Positions 9,401-17,382 of a DNA stretch of 40,779 nt are shown here, piece by piece. Each line of letters opens with the position of its first letter. Position 1 is the stretch's first letter. Position numbers and translations under genes: made by a program. Source of the DNA: Candidatus Peregrinibacteria bacterium GW2011_GWF2_38_29. GTDB lineage: Bacteria > Patescibacteriota > Gracilibacteria > UBA1369 > UBA12463. The notes beneath the pieces were generated by a model. The model was given only the letters and a program-made list of their open reading frames with translations. It was not told where the DNA came from and ran no database searches. The stretch is from the NCBI GenBank assembly GCA_000992695.1, contig LBUS01000008.1:1-40779 (forward strand), given 5' to 3'.

Positions 9401-11078
9401 TGAAGATTTGAAGAAAAGATTTTTAAGCGCTGCGTTGACTTTGCAATTGTACGCTTCGCCCGACGTTATTAGCGCTGAGCTTAATAGTGTTTCTTCCTCC
9501 AATCCCGATCGTAATTTAGATTTTTTTGAGTCTTTGAAGAAAAGAATTGTTTATGATTTGAATTTTGGCAAGATATTTATGAATGTATTTGAAAAAGAAA
9601 ATTCAATTGATATCGCCCTGTTGCCAATATCATTATCTGACATTAAAATTGATCGTTTTATTATAAATTTAAAAAATTCAATTTCATCGAAATTAACAGT
9701 TGATGTTGAATTGAGAAAATTTGGCGGTTCCGTATTGTATAGTAAAAAATACACATTTGATAATGGAATCATGGATTTAACGAACTTTTTTAATAATTTG
9801 ACTTTTAATAGTGATCTGAACGAGAAATTAAAGGTACAGAGGACTGAATATGATTTGCATATTTTAACAAATTTCAGAGGGCATGTTGCAATCGATTCAA
9901 TTGATTTGAGTGCCATAAATATGGTTACCGGGCTTAAATTGTCTTCTGACGATGTTAAATACGCCGTGGCTGATGCTAATCAGCATTATGATGACGAGAG
10001 GTATTTCGGCTTTGTGGAGACTTTTAATAAGTATAAAATTTTTAATTTAAATAACGGTAACTTGGTTTTAAACGGGAATGTTTTTGTTTCCGAGGACGTT
10101 ATTATTCCTTATAATACAACTTTAATAATAAAACCCGGTACAAAAATTATTATGGCGCCCGGAGTTTCAATTTTGTCTTATTCCAAGGTGGTTGCTGAAG
10201 GTACGGAGGTTTTGCCCGTTTATATAAAAGCTGAAAATTCCGAACAGCCGTTTGGCGTATTCGCCATTGTTGAAGATGGCGCCAGTGGAAGCTCATTTAA
10301 ATATTTTAATGTAGAAAACGGTAGCGAAGCCTATATAAACGGGCTTTATTTATCCGGTATGTTTTCCGCTTATCACACCAATGATGTCGTGATTGATCAT
10401 TCTTCTTTTAAATTTTCTCATTCAGACGATGGAATTAATCTTAAATATTCAAATTCGAAGGTTTTAAATTCTTATTTTTATAAAAATAGCGCGGATGCGA
10501 TCGATTTTGATTTTATGTCCGGTGAAATTATTGGTAATAAATTTGAGGAAAATGGTAATGACTCTGTTGATATTTCCGGCGGTACAACGCTTATAAAAGA
10601 TAATTATATGTATAAATCCGGCGATAAAGGCGTTAGCGTTGGAGAAAATAGTAAGCCGTTAATTTTGAATAATCTCATGAATGGTTGTCATATTGGTATA
10701 GAATCAAAAGATTCGTCTTATCCAATCATCGTAAACAATACAATTATTAATGGCGATATCGGGATGAATGCTTATCAGAAAAAAGAAATTTTTGGTTCTG
10801 CGGGAGGAGAGGTTTGGAATACTTTGATTTTTGGCAATAAAGAACAGATCGTATATAAAAATACTTTTAAAGGCGAAAAATTGAGCACCGATTATAGTGA
10901 GATTTTCGTAAAGCATTCAGATGTTGAGGGTGGGTTTAGTGGGACAGGGAACGTTGATGTTGATCCAGGTAAAGACGTATTTTGGCTGGATGACATTGGG
11001 AATTTTAATATAATGATGAAATATTTCCCCGGCTATGCGGGAAACGGCAGAGTTGGCATTTTAAATAAATTAAATTGA
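6441..11078 (+). CDS. Giant membrane-anchored protein: three NBR1-like Ig domains, CotH-like domain, beta-helix
   Basis: This 1545-residue protein has one N-terminal hydrophobic segment (about residues 13-32), so most of it should be outside the membrane. Residues about 53-415 contain three repeats of about 105-125 residues, each ending in MV(R/Q)E(F/L)V(A/I)WFGDT plus a beta strand, resembling the NBR1 (four-tryptophan) Ig-like domain. From about 428 the sequence FTLLLSRNDLKHF, then VKVKIHGDSMNHY and KSYRIKL, matches the start of CotH-type protein kinase domains. The later LFLNTHDIVGDNLAM and KFVPMPSEEF correspond to the CotH region that normally ends in PWD, here PSE. Residues about 1210-1520 are short Asn/Gly-rich turns (for example DGINLKYSN, DAIDFDF, DSVDISGG) typical of a right-handed parallel beta-helix. 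VTC and DUF4956 genes follow at once, a neighbourhood known for CotH-family genes. Kinase activity is uncertain. Confidence 0.72.
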   Translation: MLKNVIFKNRRTFLALFLLILTFCSVLLFIFSNGPVDIKVVKNIDIDNLNLREYNAEILSYNIPSKMIKGEIYLASVTIKNLGDSSWTVLDKYFLGEVDNKFDFRPYRIYLPRSVRKGEIVEFKFQMKAPEKEGVYNQKFRMVREFVAWFGDTLDMNIEVTKDEQYKPTYKIEKSLSDSVDYSAEIVDFSIPKRMVAGKTYPIYLSIRNNGGFLWNKANNVFLGFSEDKTQFSSSIRIDSYETRKNEIMSFKFQMTAPVSKGLYMQKFQMVRELVAWFGDTISIPIEVVGAIGDENFNIIKDSTGNTDYAGEIVGFDFPREVIAGKVYLASLFIKNAGTKTWISGDDYYLGSVDGESNFGIDRIPMPKIIYPGDIVCLNFSLVAPPEEGLYMEKLRMVQELVIWFGDTFEIQIDVKKNSEILSTQIDKFTLLLSRNDLKHFEDFSNASIERAVKVDDLNDWRKAKLIFDNHAYDVKVKIHGDSMNHYDTKIKSYRIKLAKNEFINGSGEFSLIIFSDRSYIPILFDNFLKKFNIHFLEQKLVFFSLNSKKYLPYYFRPAKNIDFVEKNEFSNSYFIEKPIVDHLFSVFISAEGHQSFLDYNLSHNEIKPAENTEKINYSLYLLRRLFLDKSKRLFDYFDREYLLNFEAITTLFLNTHDIVGDNLAMIYRSTNGKFVPMPSEEFMFIYRNLLVEVESNHVYCDRLSGYRLADFVKIFSYFNSDPGFRQEKYKKVFDAVKDDTYFNKAVVDFENSILAMMREGIDYRQFGNPVHLVYLKHNMEFLKNELSSSKFLIFPKAMGSSRSLIKLNPISISEIKFNNFKINFKNKFLPGETIRLNLKNKDKEVVSFLKIASASSEIDIVGLLNSSHFYLNLDKDLYPGINEFELTLDYPHNFINNFAFNAKNEISNLNLINNEDIFVVNDFNGYRALIDRYFKYQDNKTNNMVCVPRYDNDLKDFDKSLLIDNSKLQNLYKKLIEFIKSSDANFEDLKKRFLSAALTLQLYASPDVISAELNSVSSSNPDRNLDFFESLKKRIVYDLNFGKIFMNVFEKENSIDIALLPISLSDIKIDRFIINLKNSISSKLTVDVELRKFGGSVLYSKKYTFDNGIMDLTNFFNNLTFNSDLNEKLKVQRTEYDLHILTNFRGHVAIDSIDLSAINMVTGLKLSSDDVKYAVADANQHYDDERYFGFVETFNKYKIFNLNNGNLVLNGNVFVSEDVIIPYNTTLIIKPGTKIIMAPGVSILSYSKVVAEGTEVLPVYIKAENSEQPFGVFAIVEDGASGSSFKYFNVENGSEAYINGLYLSGMFSAYHTNDVVIDHSSFKFSHSDDGINLKYSNSKVLNSYFYKNSADAIDFDFMSGEIIGNKFEENGNDSVDISGGTTLIKDNYMYKSGDKGVSVGENSKPLILNNLMNGCHIGIESKDSSYPIIVNNTIINGDIGMNAYQKKEIFGSAGGEVWNTLIFGNKEQIVYKNTFKGEKLSTDYSEIFVKHSDVEGGFSGTGNVDVDPGKDVFWLDDIGNFNIMMKYFPGYAGNGRVGILNKLN
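6597..7686 (+). repeat. Three tandem NBR1-like Ig repeats inside the giant protein
   Basis: Three coding repeats share the order (N/S/G)(A)E(I) strand, IP or FP turn, KM/RM/EV with (I/V)xGK/GE(I/T)Y, then a W core, (Y/V)FLG or YYLG, a KxEI(V/M) linker with FKFQM or LNFSL, and finally the WFGDT ending. They lie at about residues 53-157, 174-285 and 304-415. The repeats differ clearly in nucleotide sequence, so the duplication is old. Confidence 0.7.
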
Positions 11079-11081
11079 CTT

Positions 11082-11822
11082 ATGAAGTTAAAATCGAGTA
11101 AAAATATTGTTTTATCGTTTAGAAGATTTGAATTTAAATATCAAATTCCAAAAACCATAGTCGGTAAAATCATTCCTCAGTTAATGAAGTACATGATTTG
11201 GGATGAATATGCCGGAAGCAACGGTTATTATGAAGTACATAGCTTATACATGGATTCGCCGCATTTTAAATGTTATCACGAAAAGCTTGACGGTTTTATA
11301 GATAGAAAAAAAATTCGTATAAGAAGTTATAAAAAAACGCTTAATAGCGACGATATCGTGTTTTTTGAATTGAAACGTAAAAGCGGTTCAGTCATATTAA
11401 AAGACAGATCTATGGTTAAAGTTAAGGATTTTAAATTATTTGCCGGCAATCCTTTTGCATTTTTCAGTATTGAAAATTATAAAAATGATTTTTTTAATGA
11501 ATTTGTTTATGATTTTTCCAAATATCATATGAAGCCCGTTACCCTTGTGTCTTATAAAAGGAAGCCGTTTTATTCGAAATTCGATAAGAATTTTCGTGTT
11601 ACTTTTGATTATGATTTGAGTTTTGCAAAAATAAAAGATTTTGATTTTAGCGTCAAATCCGAATGCGCGTATCATGATTTAGCTGTCATGGAAGTTAAGT
11701 TTAACGGCGCCATGCCAAGGTGGTTTCATGATATAATTGAGATGCATGGTCTTACTCATGATACATTTTCGAAATATTGTGGAGCCGTTGAGTTTTGCTA
11801 TGGCTTGCCTGATTATTTTTAA
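11082..11822 (+). CDS. VTC-domain protein, polyphosphate polymerase-like
   Basis: A 246-residue protein that fits the VTC domain (tunnel-shaped triphosphate-binding fold). Key stretches are RRFEFKYQIPK at the N-terminus, VHSLYMDSPHFKCYHEKLDG, then RKKIRIRSY with the basic residues that should line the tunnel, VFFELKRKSG, VSYKRKPFY with the next basic pair, RVTFDYDL, and LAVMEVKFNG with the acidic metal-binding residue. In eukaryotes the domain makes polyphosphate from ATP; in bacteria it often stands beside DUF4956 and CotH-family genes, as here. It starts 3 bp after the giant CotH-like gene and 18 bp before the DUF4956 gene. It lacks a signal peptide, so it should face the cytoplasm. Whether it is an active polymerase or a sensor cannot be told from sequence alone. 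Confidence 0.85.
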   Translation: MKLKSSKNIVLSFRRFEFKYQIPKTIVGKIIPQLMKYMIWDEYAGSNGYYEVHSLYMDSPHFKCYHEKLDGFIDRKKIRIRSYKKTLNSDDIVFFELKRKSGSVILKDRSMVKVKDFKLFAGNPFAFFSIENYKNDFFNEFVYDFSKYHMKPVTLVSYKRKPFYSKFDKNFRVTFDYDLSFAKIKDFDFSVKSECAYHDLAVMEVKFNGAMPRWFHDIIEMHGLTHDTFSKYCGAVEFCYGLPDYF

Positions 11823-11840
11823 TTTTTTAACTAAAAACAT

Positions 11841-12524
11841 ATGGATATTTTTAAAAAGAAAGCCTTGGTGCTGATTTTCGGAGATCCTTTACAATTAGCC
11901 ATTTTACTCTTGATCGCTACCGCACTCGGTTTTGCTATAGCTTGGACTTACAAGAAAACACATAAAGGATTTTCCTATTCACAGTCATTTAGCGTTTCCA
12001 TTATTCTTATGACCGTTGTAACTGCTTTAATTATTACTTTGATACAAGACAGTATAGCTAGAGCAATTGGTATTTTTGGAGCATTTTCGATAATTAGATT
12101 TAGAACTGCCGTTAAAGATGTTCGCGACATTGCTTTTATATTTTTCGCTTTAGCAACCGGACTTGCGGTCGGTGTTAAATCTTTCGCAAGCGGCGTTGTT
12201 GGCGTAATCATAGTGTGTGGTTTGGTTTTTGTTTTATATAGAACAAATTTCGGAGGGCTTAGAAGGTTTGAGTATGTTTTATCATTTAGAATGGAATCCA
12301 AACATCATTCCGGGAATTTATTTAAAGATTTATTTGATCGTTATACAAAAACTCAATCTTTGCTTAATGTTGACGCTAAAGATAAGGGGGCTTTTTTATT
12401 TTTTACATTTCATGTTAAATTGAGAGATGAGGAGAAGCTGAATGAATTTATAGCCGAAATGAATAAAGTAAATGGAGTTAGTGATGTTAATATAGTTTCG
12501 TCCGATAATGATTTGGAATTTTAA
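11841..12524 (+). CDS. DUF4956 family membrane protein
   Basis: This 227-residue protein has four predicted hydrophobic segments in its first 140 residues, with the highly typical FRTAVKDVRDIAFIFFALA between the second and third. A soluble C-terminal half (about 145-227) has a mixed alpha/beta look, ending EMNKVNGVSDVNIVSSDN. DUF4956 proteins occur beside VTC-domain proteins and CotH-family proteins in many bacteria. Their function is unknown, although membrane partnering of the VTC protein, for example as a channel or anchor, has been the natural guess. Gaps to both neighbours are below 20 bp. The family is quite certain, the role is not. Confidence 0.88.
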   Translation: MDIFKKKALVLIFGDPLQLAILLLIATALGFAIAWTYKKTHKGFSYSQSFSVSIILMTVVTALIITLIQDSIARAIGIFGAFSIIRFRTAVKDVRDIAFIFFALATGLAVGVKSFASGVVGVIIVCGLVFVLYRTNFGGLRRFEYVLSFRMESKHHSGNLFKDLFDRYTKTQSLLNVDAKDKGAFLFFTFHVKLRDEEKLNEFIAEMNKVNGVSDVNIVSSDNDLEF

Positions 12525-12530
12525 TATTTT

Positions 12531-14129
12531 ATGGATATATTTTTAAAAAAACTTGGGATTACGAAGCCGTTTATCGTTAAATATTGGCCTTATTTGGTTC
12601 TTGTTCCGTTCCTTATTTATTTCAGTTTTTATTATCCTTGGTATTTTCAATTGATATTTTTGGGTTTTTCAGCCGCGATTGTCGGACTTTATTTTAAATT
12701 GCATAAATCCGATGCGCTTGATATTCCAATTTGGCCTTTGCTTGTTTTGAGTTTGGTGGTTTTGATTTTTAGCAGGGTTTATCCGTTTTTTTTGAGTGAT
12801 TGGCCGCTTGGATATGACACAGGTATATATAAGTGGCATTTCGAGAAAGCGTTTTCGATTTTTCCAAGCTTTAATACGGGGCTTTATCCCGGCGTATTTT
12901 TGATTACGGATTTGCTTTATGCCGTTGGGTTTAAAAGTGTATCGATTTTGGGCGGTTGGTATGCTTTTTTTGATTTGTTGATTCCTGTTGCATTGTTTTT
13001 CTATTGCAAGAAAGAATTTGGTATAAAAGTTGCGGCGATAAGCGTATTTTTATTTGCTATTTCTTTAGCTCAAGCACAAGCTTATTCGTTTATTCTATAT
13101 AAAAACATCATTGCTCTTTCTGTAATGCTTTTTGCATTTTTATTGATGGAAAAAAGATCGTATTTTGCGATATTCCCCGCTGTGTATTTGGTATTTTTAC
13201 AACCTCCGGATTTTTTGATTTTCGTACTTACCGTTGCGGTTTATTTTGTTTTAAATATAAAAGACAAGGCAAAAAGAAATTATATTTTAATTTGTATGCC
13301 GATCGTTGCCGCTCTTGGGGCAATCATGTTTATTGTGAGTCCAAATGTTATGAAGGAAGGCTTGAACGCTCTTATAAATTTTAAAGAGATGGGGGAATCC
13401 GCAATGAAAGAGGGTATGTTTATGGATCCTGCGAAGTATCTTGGGCTTTCAATCTTATATGTTCCGTTTGCAATGTTTGGGTTTGCGTATCTTATAAATG
13501 GAAGAAAATTTAATTTGGCGTTCAGTTACTTTTTTGTTGTTTTTCTATTTATCGCGTTTAAATTGATTTTCTATAAGAGATTTTTGATTGAATTTGATCT
13601 TGGCGTGATTATGCTTGCGAGTCTTGGTGCATATTTGATTTTTAGGAAATTTTATTTATCCGTGTCGGGGAAAATTACGCTTTATGCTATTGTTTTTGCT
13701 TTGATTGCGGCAACGCTTTATGGGACGCTTTTGTATAAGCCGTTTATTTCCAAGGCTGAGCTTGATGATATACAATCGCTTTCAAAAACCGAGAAAACCA
13801 GTGTTGTTGTTGCAACAAGCAGTTTGCACGCTCCGTGGTTGTTGGGTTTTAGTGAAAGGCCGACAATCGCGCCCGGGATGTTTGATATGAATAGGTGGGA
13901 TTTTGGTGATTGGCAAAGATTTTGGAGAGGGAGTATGGCGGATCATTTGATTCTTTGGCAGGATTATAAGGATATTCAGGGACCTTTATATTTATTTTAT
14001 GGCTTGCGTGAGCCATGGCCTGATTTTAAAAATTTTCCTATTTATAAAAGAATTTCAAATTTTGTTTGGAGATACGTTCCCGGAGAAGTTGTTAATCAGG
14101 AAACGAGCGATAAGTCTGTCAAAAAATAA
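12531..14129 (+). CDS. Polytopic membrane protein, GT-C glycosyltransferase-like
   Basis: A 532-residue protein with about eleven to thirteen hydrophobic segments over residues 15-410 and a soluble C-terminal tail of about 110 residues, probably on the outer face. After the third hydrophobic segment comes DWPLGYDTGIYKWHFEKAF. An acidic residue in this first outer loop is the hallmark of GT-C transferases that use lipid-linked sugars. The tail is rich in Trp and Pro (for example NRWDFGDWQRFWRGSMADH). I do not recognise a named family, so the transferase role is a guess from topology. It starts 6 bp after the DUF4956 stop codon and ends the operon. It could modify a surface protein or glycan made by the neighbouring clusters. 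Confidence 0.6.
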   Translation: MDIFLKKLGITKPFIVKYWPYLVLVPFLIYFSFYYPWYFQLIFLGFSAAIVGLYFKLHKSDALDIPIWPLLVLSLVVLIFSRVYPFFLSDWPLGYDTGIYKWHFEKAFSIFPSFNTGLYPGVFLITDLLYAVGFKSVSILGGWYAFFDLLIPVALFFYCKKEFGIKVAAISVFLFAISLAQAQAYSFILYKNIIALSVMLFAFLLMEKRSYFAIFPAVYLVFLQPPDFLIFVLTVAVYFVLNIKDKAKRNYILICMPIVAALGAIMFIVSPNVMKEGLNALINFKEMGESAMKEGMFMDPAKYLGLSILYVPFAMFGFAYLINGRKFNLAFSYFFVVFLFIAFKLIFYKRFLIEFDLGVIMLASLGAYLIFRKFYLSVSGKITLYAIVFALIAATLYGTLLYKPFISKAELDDIQSLSKTEKTSVVVATSSLHAPWLLGFSERPTIAPGMFDMNRWDFGDWQRFWRGSMADHLILWQDYKDIQGPLYLFYGLREPWPDFKNFPIYKRISNFVWRYVPGEVVNQETSDKSVKK

Positions 14130-14163
14130 TTTGATGATTTTGTGGACGAGATCGTTAAGCTAG

Positions 14164-14209
14164 TGGTAAAATATTTTGGTGGTTGCTCAAGAACTATTTT
14201 GAGTTACCA
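14164..14209 (+). promoter_or_regulatory. Extended -10 and leader hairpin upstream of first SLH gene
   Basis: TGGTAAAAT at 14164-14172 is an extended -10 (TGn plus TAAAAT); no good -35 is visible. Immediately downstream, TGGT-CTCAA (14180-14190) and TTGAG-ACCA (14199-14209) pair with a small internal loop, so the transcript should begin with or near a stem-loop. The leader would be about 65 nt. S-layer-type transcripts often have structured leaders that stabilise the message. A run of six C lies at 14234-14239, just before the start codon. Confidence 0.5.
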
Positions 14210-14245
14210 TTAATAATAAAATATATATTTTAACCCCCCTGTATT

Positions 14246-17086
14246 ATGTTCAAGAAACTATTCTTGAATGAGAGAATGCAGAAGTTCACCGCTGTACTTA
14301 CAGCTTTGAGCGTTTTTGTGTTTTCCGTTTACGCGGCACCTGCGGTATATGGTGCATTTTGGAGAATCAATCCCGATACTTTAGAGTGGGATAGCACTCC
14401 GGACGATGATAGTGAGTTTATAGCCGGTTATGGTTATGGTTATAGTTTTGAAGATGGAGAATATATTTATGGTTATGGTTATGGCTATGGCTACGGTTAT
14501 GGTTATGATAGCGGAGAATATTCATATGATGATGAAGGCGATGTGACAATTGATGGGGACATGACTTCTGTCAATATGTATAGCTATGGTTATCTTTTGG
14601 TTCCCGCTGCGTCCGCGTCTGCAGTTAGTGATGCAACAGTTTTTTATACAGTTAGAAGTCTTACTATAAATGATGGTTCTGCATCTGTTACGATTCCAAC
14701 GGGGACACGTATAACTCTTACGGGTGGTACTGCGAACGATTTGAAAATGCAAGTTGATGCAGCTCCTTCCGGAGACGGATTTAGTTATGCAGGTTATACG
14801 AATTATGGTTTGATGGAGTTTAGCGATAAGAATGGTATTATTACGGGCATGGATTTTAGTCCAAGCATTGAAGTTACGATTCCTACGACCGGTGTTGCGG
14901 ATAGTACTGTGCTTGAGGTTTTTTATAGCACAGATGATGGAGCTACGTGGGTTGATGATTCTAACACCTGTACGGTTTTAAGTAACGAATGTACGTTTGA
15001 AATAGATCACGCAACGCAATATGCGGTTGGTAATGATGTAGTCGGACCAACGGTTTCGAATGTTACCGCTACAACGTCAAATGGTTCGTATAATGCCGGT
15101 GATGCCGTTGCCATTACGGTTACGTTCACAGAAGCCGTCACGGTTACCGGTACTCCAAGAATTGAACTTGAGACCGGAGATACAAATAGATATGCTACAT
15201 ATGCTTCAGGTTCAGGTACAACAATTTTGACATTTACTTATACCGTCCAGTCCGGTGATACATCGAGCGATTTGGATTATGTTGCTACAAGTTCTCTTGG
15301 TTTGAATAGTGGCACAATCAAGGACGATGCAAATAATGACGCAACTCTTACTCTCGCGACTCCGGGCGCAACATATTCTCTTGGTGCAAACAAGGCGCTT
15401 GTGATTGATACAACGGCGCCTACGTTTACCGTTCAATATTATTCAGATTCAGATCTTGCGACTTCACTTGGTGATAATCCCGATTTGAAAGCCGGAACAT
15501 ATTATTTGAAGATTACCGCAAGCGAAACATTAGGTGCGGCTCCAACAGTTGCAATAGCGGCTGAAGGAACAGCAAACGATGTTACAACGGTTTCCGCGAC
15601 AGCTGTTAGTGGACTCGATTATAAATATACAAGAACAATTGCATCTGATGCGGCTGCTGTTGGATCGGTTTTGGAAGACCTTACAATAACGGGTAGCGAT
15701 TCCGCCGGTAATGAAGGAACTACTGTCAGCAACGAATCTACAAAAGCGGGTTATACAGATACAACCGCACCTTCTGCTCCGAGCCCAAGCCCTGCGGCCG
15801 GAACTTATTCAACAACTCAGAGCGTGCAATTATCTTCGACGGGTAGCACGTCTATCAGATATTCCACATCTTCCGCTCCTACGACTTGTTCCGAAGGCAC
15901 CGAATATACGACTTCAATAACCGTTTCTTCAACAACCACGATATATGCAATCGGTTGTGATGATGCGGAAAACGTTTCTTCAAGCTCAACTTCCACATTT
16001 ACAATTGGCGGAGGTGGAGGTCTTGGTGGAAGTGGTGGAAGCGGAGATTCCGTTGGACTTCCCGTTTATGGACTGCCAACAACTTCTTCAAATACACCTC
16101 TTGAGATAAAACAACCAATTGATTTGCCTCCAACGGGTTTGTTCTCAAGACCGGTTGTTTTGTCCAGTACATCGGGTAACGTTTCAGTCAGTATTCCAAA
16201 AGATACGATTGCTACAGATGATGCCGGCAAACCTTATTCCGGAGTTATCAATCAACCACAAGTTTTGCCTCTTGGAAGCGCTCCAGCATTAGCACCTGCG
16301 GGTAATCAAACAGTGTATGTGGTTTCCGTTAAGACTGATGTTCCCGTACATTTCTCAAAGAAAATCAAGATTACAATACCTTTGCCTTCAACGGTTAATC
16401 CTAATAGCGCGTCCGTTTATTATTATAATGAGCATACGGGTGTATATGAGTTGCTTGTAGGAACGCCTACGGCGGATGGAAAAGGCATTGAAGTTGAACT
16501 TGATCATCTTACGAAATTTATCGTGACTGTGCCTGAGACATATGTTGCGGGATCATTCCTTGATTTGCCTGCAAGTCATTGGGCAACTGAATATGTAAAG
16601 AAGCTTGTTGATAAGGGCATTGTTAAGGGAAAACCTGGAAATAAATATGAACCTTCAGCCGTTTTGACTCGTGCTGAAATGGTGAAGATTGCAATGCTCG
16701 CATTTGGTAAAAAAGTACCTGCAAGTGTTACAAAAACTTCGTTTAAAGATGTTAAAACAAGTGATTGGTTCGCGCCTTATGTTGAGATCGCAAAAGAACT
16801 TGGAGTGGTTGGAGGATATGATGATAATACGTTTAGACCCGGCGCATCCGTTTCAAGAGCGGAAGCATTGAAAATATTACTTGTTGCCGCGGCTAGAACT
16901 TTGACGACAGATAAAACCATATCGTTTAAAGATGTCGCCGCTAACGCATGGTTTGTTCCATATCTTAAATTCGCGGTTGCAAATAGTGTTGTCGCCGGTT
17001 ATACGGATGACACATTTAGGCCTGTAAATTCCGTTAATAGAGCGGAAATTGCAAAGATGACCGTTAAGTTGATGGAGCTGAAGTAA
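14246..17086 (+). CDS. SLH-domain surface protein with Tyr-Gly tract
   Basis: This 946-residue protein starts with an N-terminal signal-like segment ([20 protein letters not shown], about residues 12-31). A Tyr-Gly-rich tract follows (about 60-92), then an Ig-like beta domain (about 270-390) ending [17 protein letters not shown] chitobiase/hexosaminidase C-terminal-like module lies at about 511-582 ([17 protein letters not shown]) with a [13 protein letters not shown] linker, then a ZU5-like stretch (about 635-760). Three SLH domains end the protein (about 768-945), each with the FxD...W...Y start and (L/V)(T/S/N)RAE ending. SLH domains bind pyruvylated or other secondary cell-wall glycan, so this is probably an S-layer or adhesin anchored to the glycan layer. 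It has its own promoter and is followed by a terminator. Confidence 0.9.
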   Translation: MFKKLFLNERMQKFTAVLTALSVFVFSVYAAPAVYGAFWRINPDTLEWDSTPDDDSEFIAGYGYGYSFEDGEYIYGYGYGYGYGYGYDSGEYSYDDEGDVTIDGDMTSVNMYSYGYLLVPAASASAVSDATVFYTVRSLTINDGSASVTIPTGTRITLTGGTANDLKMQVDAAPSGDGFSYAGYTNYGLMEFSDKNGIITGMDFSPSIEVTIPTTGVADSTVLEVFYSTDDGATWVDDSNTCTVLSNECTFEIDHATQYAVGNDVVGPTVSNVTATTSNGSYNAGDAVAITVTFTEAVTVTGTPRIELETGDTNRYATYASGSGTTILTFTYTVQSGDTSSDLDYVATSSLGLNSGTIKDDANNDATLTLATPGATYSLGANKALVIDTTAPTFTVQYYSDSDLATSLGDNPDLKAGTYYLKITASETLGAAPTVAIAAEGTANDVTTVSATAVSGLDYKYTRTIASDAAAVGSVLEDLTITGSDSAGNEGTTVSNESTKAGYTDTTAPSAPSPSPAAGTYSTTQSVQLSSTGSTSIRYSTSSAPTTCSEGTEYTTSITVSSTTTIYAIGCDDAENVSSSSTSTFTIGGGGGLGGSGGSGDSVGLPVYGLPTTSSNTPLEIKQPIDLPPTGLFSRPVVLSSTSGNVSVSIPKDTIATDDAGKPYSGVINQPQVLPLGSAPALAPAGNQTVYVVSVKTDVPVHFSKKIKITIPLPSTVNPNSASVYYYNEHTGVYELLVGTPTADGKGIEVELDHLTKFIVTVPETYVAGSFLDLPASHWATEYVKKLVDKGIVKGKPGNKYEPSAVLTRAEMVKIAMLAFGKKVPASVTKTSFKDVKTSDWFAPYVEIAKELGVVGGYDDNTFRPGASVSRAEALKILLVAAARTLTTDKTISFKDVAANAWFVPYLKFAVANSVVAGYTDDTFRPVNSVNRAEIAKMTVKLMELK
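14426..14506 (+). repeat. GGTTAT hexamer repeats encoding a Gly-Tyr tract
   Basis: GGTTAT occurs three times in a row at 14426-14443 and six times at 14471-14506 (two copies as GGCTAT or GGCTAC), separated by 27 bp. Each hexamer encodes Gly-Tyr. In-frame tandem hexamers can change copy number by slippage without breaking the reading frame. Confidence 0.9.
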
Positions 17087-17171
17087 ATAACAAAATCTAA
17101 AATCCAAATTGTTCCAAATGAATTGAAAATGACAAATGAGTGATAGAGATTAAAGATTGAAACTGAAATTG

Positions 17172-17204
17172 AAGGAAGGGTTCTCAAAAAGGACCCTTCC
17201 TTTT
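17172..17204 (+). terminator. Rho-independent terminator after first SLH gene
   Basis: A 13-bp stem with one G-U pair joins 17172-17184 (AAGGAAGGGTTCT) and 17190-17202 (AGGACCCTTCCTT) over the loop CAAAA, with a T-run at 17201-17204. It is 86 bp after the stop codon. The stretch 17087-17171 between stop and hairpin shows no gene, only A-rich short repeats such as AAAATCTAAAATCCAAA. Confidence 0.85.
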
Positions 17205-17324
17205 AAATAATTAATTTTTAATTTTCAAGAAGAGAATGAAGGCAGTGTGATTATCTAATAATGCAGTAGTTGCCAAAATTACCATTGATATTTTAATAAA
17301 TTTATGTTAAGATATTAAGAATTG

Positions 17325-17370
17325 TATTAAAAATAAAAATTAATATATAATTATTAAAAATAAAAATTAA
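17325..17370. repeat. 19-bp direct repeat in leader of second SLH gene
   Basis: TATTAAAAATAAAAATTAA occurs at 17325-17343 and again at 17352-17370, a 27-bp period. It lies 13 bp upstream of the start codon of the second SLH gene in a very AT-rich leader. It may be a protein-binding or RNA-stabilising element, or an A/T-rich UP-like element. The rest of 17205-17324 shows no gene. Confidence 0.75.
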
Positions 17371-17382
17371 CAAATTTGTTTT

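Noticed and set aside
14130-14245. Hairpin 14180-14209 as a terminator of the preceding operon
   Set aside because: There is no T-run after the stem, and it lies downstream of an extended -10, so a leader structure is more likely.
14426-14506. CRISPR-like repeats
   Set aside because: The repeats are 6-bp coding hexamers in frame with an SLH protein, without spacers. No other regularly spaced direct repeats of CRISPR length were found.
17087-17382. Small gene or sRNA between the two SLH genes
   Set aside because: No ORF with a start and coding-like composition; only a terminator and AT-rich repeats are visible.
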